From the NCBI GenBank assembly GCA_050998615.1, contig JBPCQA010000030.1, forward strand, positions 1 to 24,877: a DNA stretch of 24,877 nucleotides. Direction: 5' to 3'. The DNA comes from JBPCQA01 sp050998615. GTDB lineage: Bacteria; Actinomycetota; Actinomycetes; Propionibacteriales; Nocardioidaceae. Position 1 is the stretch's first letter. Each line of letters starts with the position of its first letter. Shown piece by piece: positions 22,795 through 24,877 of this stretch. The position numbers and the translations under genes were made by a program. The notes beneath the pieces were generated by a model that was not told the origin of the DNA, did not search any database, and worked only from the letters and a program-made list of their open reading frames with translations.

Positions 22795-23454
22795 TCAGGG
22801 ACGTCGCCGACCGGCGAGCCAGCCTCCGACTAGTACGCCAACCAGGGCGGCGCCCGCCCCTACCAGCGCGCCGCTCAGAAAGCCGGCGGTGTTGGGACGT
22901 CCGCTCACAGCCGGCGCTCCGGGCGCTTCGAATACCCCAGTGCCGGGCTGGGCTTTCGCGTCGGCCGAGGCATTCGAAGGTGACGCTTGGGCTTCGGCGG
23001 CCGAGGGTTGCTTTCCGGTGAGGACGTCGTCGACGGCGGAAAAGAACTCGGCGGCCGTCTTCTTGGAGACGCCGGTGAGCATCCGCTGCCCGACTCCCCC
23101 GATCATGCCGCCGACGATGGCGTCCGCGTCGTACCGAAGAGCGGTGCGCTGCCCGCCGTCCTCCTCGGTCAAGGTGACCAAGACATCGGCGCTCACCGTG
23201 CCTGGCGTCCCGGCGCCCGCGGCCTTGAGCACAAACGTGTTGGGCGGCTGCTGGTCGGTGAGCCTCACCTCGCCTTGAAAGACTCCTTTGATCGCCGCGA
23301 CTCCGGCGGTGATCGTCATCGTGTAGACGTCCGGCCCGGTGGCAAGGAGTCGTTGACAGCCTGGGATCGTGCGAACGAGCACGGCCGGATCGTTCAGCGC
23401 TTCCCACACGTGATCGCGTGGTGCGCTCAGGATGACCGATCCTGAAACCTTCAT
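22795..23454 (-). CDS. coxG: CoxG-like SRPBCC protein with C-terminal membrane anchor
   Basis: Family named after CO dehydrogenase subunit G. The SRPBCC domain (1-145) has typical marks: VWEALNDP, IPGCQRL, YTMTITAGVAAIKGVFQGEV, PPNTF, ALRYDADAIVGGMIGGVGQRM and KKTAAEFF. A low-complexity Ala/Ser/Pro linker (about 148-188) and one membrane helix (192-214) ending in GRRRP follow, so the domain should sit on the inner face of the membrane. CoxG proteins are mostly encoded with molybdenum hydroxylases and bring them to the membrane; none is in this window. ATG 23454 has GGAGG four nt upstream. It is the first gene of the run to nitrilase, hyuA and hyuB. Confidence 0.93.
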   Translation of the reverse strand: MKVSGSVILSAPRDHVWEALNDPAVLVRTIPGCQRLLATGPDVYTMTITAGVAAIKGVFQGEVRLTDQQPPNTFVLKAAGAGTPGTVSADVLVTLTEEDGGQRTALRYDADAIVGGMIGGVGQRMLTGVSKKTAAEFFSAVDDVLTGKQPSAAEAQASPSNASADAKAQPGTGVFEAPGAPAVSGRPNTAGFLSGALVGAGAALVGVLVGGWLAGRRRP

Positions 23455-23676
23455 CGTCCTCCGCCCGATTCAGCTCACCATTGAGCCGCTGTGCCCGACC
23501 TTACGCAACGCTTCCTGGCGGACCCAAGCGCGAGTGTCGCTCAAGCCCGACTCGCCGCCGCTTCGGTCCGGGTGACCAGAACCTGCCACGCGGAGTGCAC
23601 CTTCTGGAGCTCATCTGCATGCGCTGCGGAGAACTCGTCCAAGACGGGCCGACCAGCCGTGGTCGCATGCGTGGAC

Positions 23677-23691
23677 GGCCGCCAAGCGGCC
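23677..23691 (-). terminator. GC-rich hairpin after ribF, possible terminator
   Basis: GGCCGC (23677-23682) and GCGGCC (23686-23691) form a 6-bp stem with a 3-nt loop, about 30 nt past the ribF stop. No U-run follows. It would separate ribF transcription from coxG. Confidence 0.4.
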
Positions 23692-23700
23692 TCCCGAGGT

Positions 23701-23728
23701 TGCAGCTTTAGAGCGGGCTCTAACTGCA
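23701..23728. promoter_or_regulatory. inverted repeat overlapping the ribF stop codon
   Basis: TTAGAGC (23708-23714) and GCTCTAA (23717-23723) are separated by two bases and flanked by TGCAG (23701-23705) and CTGCA (23724-23728), giving 12 symmetric base pairs. The tight symmetry and the lack of a loop of useful size make it look more like a DNA-binding protein site than an RNA hairpin. It lies 250 nt upstream of coxG. Confidence 0.5.
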
Positions 23729-24691
23729 AAGCCGACGATCGACGAGCAGGGCTCGAGCCTTCTCGACATCGTCGGTCATCTGTGCGACCAGGTCGTCGAT
23801 CGAGCCGAACCTGACCATGCGGCGCAGGCGCTCCACGAACAGCGTCTCTACCTCGACCCCGTACAGCTCCAGGTCGGTGCGGTCAAGAGCATAAGCCTCG
23901 ACGAGACGATCGATTCCCTGGAAGGTCGGGTTGGTGCCGACCGAGATCGCGGCCGGCCAGTACGGCGCGCCAGCCTGGTCGAGGCGCCGCAGCCAACCGG
24001 CGTACACGCCATCGGCTGGCACCGCAGTGCGCATCGTGGTCACCGGGACGTTGGCCGTCGGGAAGCCGAGCTCCCGGCCACGCTGCTCGCCCACGACGAC
24101 GACGCCGCGGATGGCGAACGGTCGCGCCAGTGCCCTCGCCGCGGCCGCCACCTGACCGGCGGCTATCTGCCTGCGGATGTACGTCGACGACCAGGCGTGG
24201 CCGCCTGTCCCGTCCAACGGGAGGCCGGCAACCGTCACGCCCCGATCTGAGCCGAGCTTGGTAAGCATCTCGACATCCCCCAGGGCCCGATGTCCGAATC
24301 GGAAGTTCTCGCCCACCACGACCGCATTGGCGTGCAGCGCCTCGAAGACGATGTGGTTTGCGAAGTCCTCAGCGGCCAGGTCGGCAAGGGCGGAGGTGAA
24401 GTTCAAGACCAACACCGCGTCCACGCCCGCCTCGCCTAGCAACGCAACTCGAGCGTCGACGGAGGTCAACGGCTGGGGTGCCTTGTCAGGTCGGATCACC
24501 TTCATCGGATGGGGATCGAAGGTGATCGCGACGACAGGAAGACCACCTCGCTCAGCGGCTAAGCCCCGCGCCCGATCAATCACATGGCGATGACCCAAAT
24601 GCACGCCGTCGAAGTTCCCGATCGTGACGACAGACGGGCCTAGGCTCGGGTCGATCTGCGTCAGGTCATGCCACACACGCACCGGCGACAC
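23720..24691 (-). CDS. ribF: bifunctional riboflavin kinase/FAD synthetase
   Basis: Makes FMN from riboflavin and FAD from FMN. The 323-residue protein has the N-terminal FAD synthetase nucleotidyltransferase domain with GNFDGVHLGHR and FDPHP, and VVGENFRFGHRALG with the SSTYIRR motif, then the C-terminal riboflavin kinase domain with GRELGFPTAN, ADGVYAGW and SVGTNPTF and a conserved acidic EAY segment. GTG 24691 is chosen because AGAGG lies 4-6 nt upstream; the frame is open to 24742, into what is probably IS end sequence. The usual upstream neighbour truB is not there: an IS30-type transposase ends only 77 nt before the start. No FMN riboswitch is seen. Confidence 0.96.
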   Translation of the reverse strand: MSPVRVWHDLTQIDPSLGPSVVTIGNFDGVHLGHRHVIDRARGLAAERGGLPVVAITFDPHPMKVIRPDKAPQPLTSVDARVALLGEAGVDAVLVLNFTSALADLAAEDFANHIVFEALHANAVVVGENFRFGHRALGDVEMLTKLGSDRGVTVAGLPLDGTGGHAWSSTYIRRQIAAGQVAAAARALARPFAIRGVVVVGEQRGRELGFPTANVPVTTMRTAVPADGVYAGWLRRLDQAGAPYWPAAISVGTNPTFQGIDRLVEAYALDRTDLELYGVEVETLFVERLRRMVRFGSIDDLVAQMTDDVEKARALLVDRRLCS

Positions 24692-24768
24692 TCGCCTCTC
24701 GGTCAGTTGCTTACAGCCTGCAAGGAAACTCTGCCACGTCACTCGCCGCAGACGGCGGATTCTGGCGG
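24692..24768 (-). other. spacer between IS30-type transposase and ribF, probably with the IS end
   Basis: These 77 nt lie between the transposase stop and the ribF start and should hold the terminal inverted repeat of the IS and the insertion junction. The sequence GCAGAGTTTCCTTGCAGGCT on the minus strand (about 24715-24735) is a plausible inverted-repeat candidate, but the other end of the element is outside the window, so the border cannot be fixed. Confidence 0.4.
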
Positions 24769-24877
24769 TCAGCGCAACAGCAGGTCGCCGATGAGTTCGA
24801 TCGGCTTCTTGAACGCTAGTCGCTTGCGGGGTCGGTCGTTGAGTTGTTGGGCGACCCAGTCCAGGTCCTCGTTGCTG
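24769..24877 (-). mobile_element. IS30-family transposase, C-terminal end (partial)
   Basis: The minus strand encodes about 35 residues ending in a stop at 24769-24771: it includes WVAQQLNDRPRKRLAFKKP and LIGDLLLR. The pattern LN-RPRKRL-F--P is the typical C-terminal end of IS30-family transposases (DDE superfamily). The rest runs off the right edge, so intactness cannot be judged. It is too short to appear as a full open reading frame. It points the same way as ribF and lies directly upstream of it. Confidence 0.85.

Noticed and set aside
23541..23729. 62-codon minus-strand frame between ribF and coxG
   Set aside because: It starts within the ribF 3' end, has no ribosome-binding site or recognisable domain, and spans the palindrome and hairpin; probably non-coding.
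24692..24768. FMN riboswitch before ribF
   Set aside because: None of the conserved RFN element segments is present and the space is taken by an IS end.
1..24877. tRNA genes
   Set aside because: Scanning the intergenic gaps by eye I saw no cloverleaf with a TTCRANY-type T loop; only the 16S end is a recognisable RNA gene.

Overview
The window looks like chromosomal DNA of a high-GC Gram-positive bacterium (Actinomycetota). The reasons are GC-rich codon use, frequent GTG starts, an actinobacterial 16S rRNA 5' end and rrn leader motif, a PheS with the Cys-rich insert I associate with actinomycetes, and the gene orders mpg-tyrS-rrs and infC-rpmI-rplT-trmH-pheS-pheT. I cannot name a genus. Nearly everything reads on the minus strand; the exceptions are two short plus-strand gene pairs at 12847-13904 and 16255-17162.

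Layout from the left: the 5' end of a 16S rRNA gene (1-130) and its leader; tyrS; a two-gene membrane operon (COG4280-type protein plus a 67-residue protein); a 3-methyladenine DNA glycosylase; argF coupled to a GT87-type mannosyltransferase; pheS-pheT; an rRNA/tRNA 2'-O-methyltransferase; then rplT, rpmI and infC. infC appears to start at ATC behind a perfect AGGAGG, and a long leader with imperfect 19-20 bp tandem repeats precedes it. The usual actinobacterial arginine cluster (argCJBDFRGH between pheT and mpg-tyrS) is here reduced to argF alone.

From 12847 the content becomes accessory. A plus-strand pair (small membrane protein, P-loop kinase-like protein) is followed by a catabolic region at 13915-23454. 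Its left arm is carbamate kinase coupled to a ring-opening amidohydrolase of the cyanuric acid hydrolase/barbiturase family. Its right arm is a tight operon of a CoxG-like protein, a nitrilase-superfamily amidohydrolase (N-carbamoylase-like), HyuA and HyuB (ATP-dependent hydantoinase/oxoprolinase/carboxylase family), and a HEAT-repeat-like protein. Between the arms sit two plus-strand genes: a membrane-anchored hendecad coiled-coil protein and a small protein with a YPCxLC motif.

My main inference is that 13915-23454 is a cyclic-ureide (or cyclic amide/imide) degradation locus. HyuAB and the ring-opening amidohydrolase would open rings, the nitrilase-type enzyme would remove an N-carbamoyl or amide group, and carbamate kinase would turn carbamoyl phosphate into ATP. 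The families are clear from the sequence; the substrates and the joint pathway are not shown by sequence alone.

The right end holds ribF and, directly upstream of it, the 3' end of an IS30-type transposase that runs off the window.
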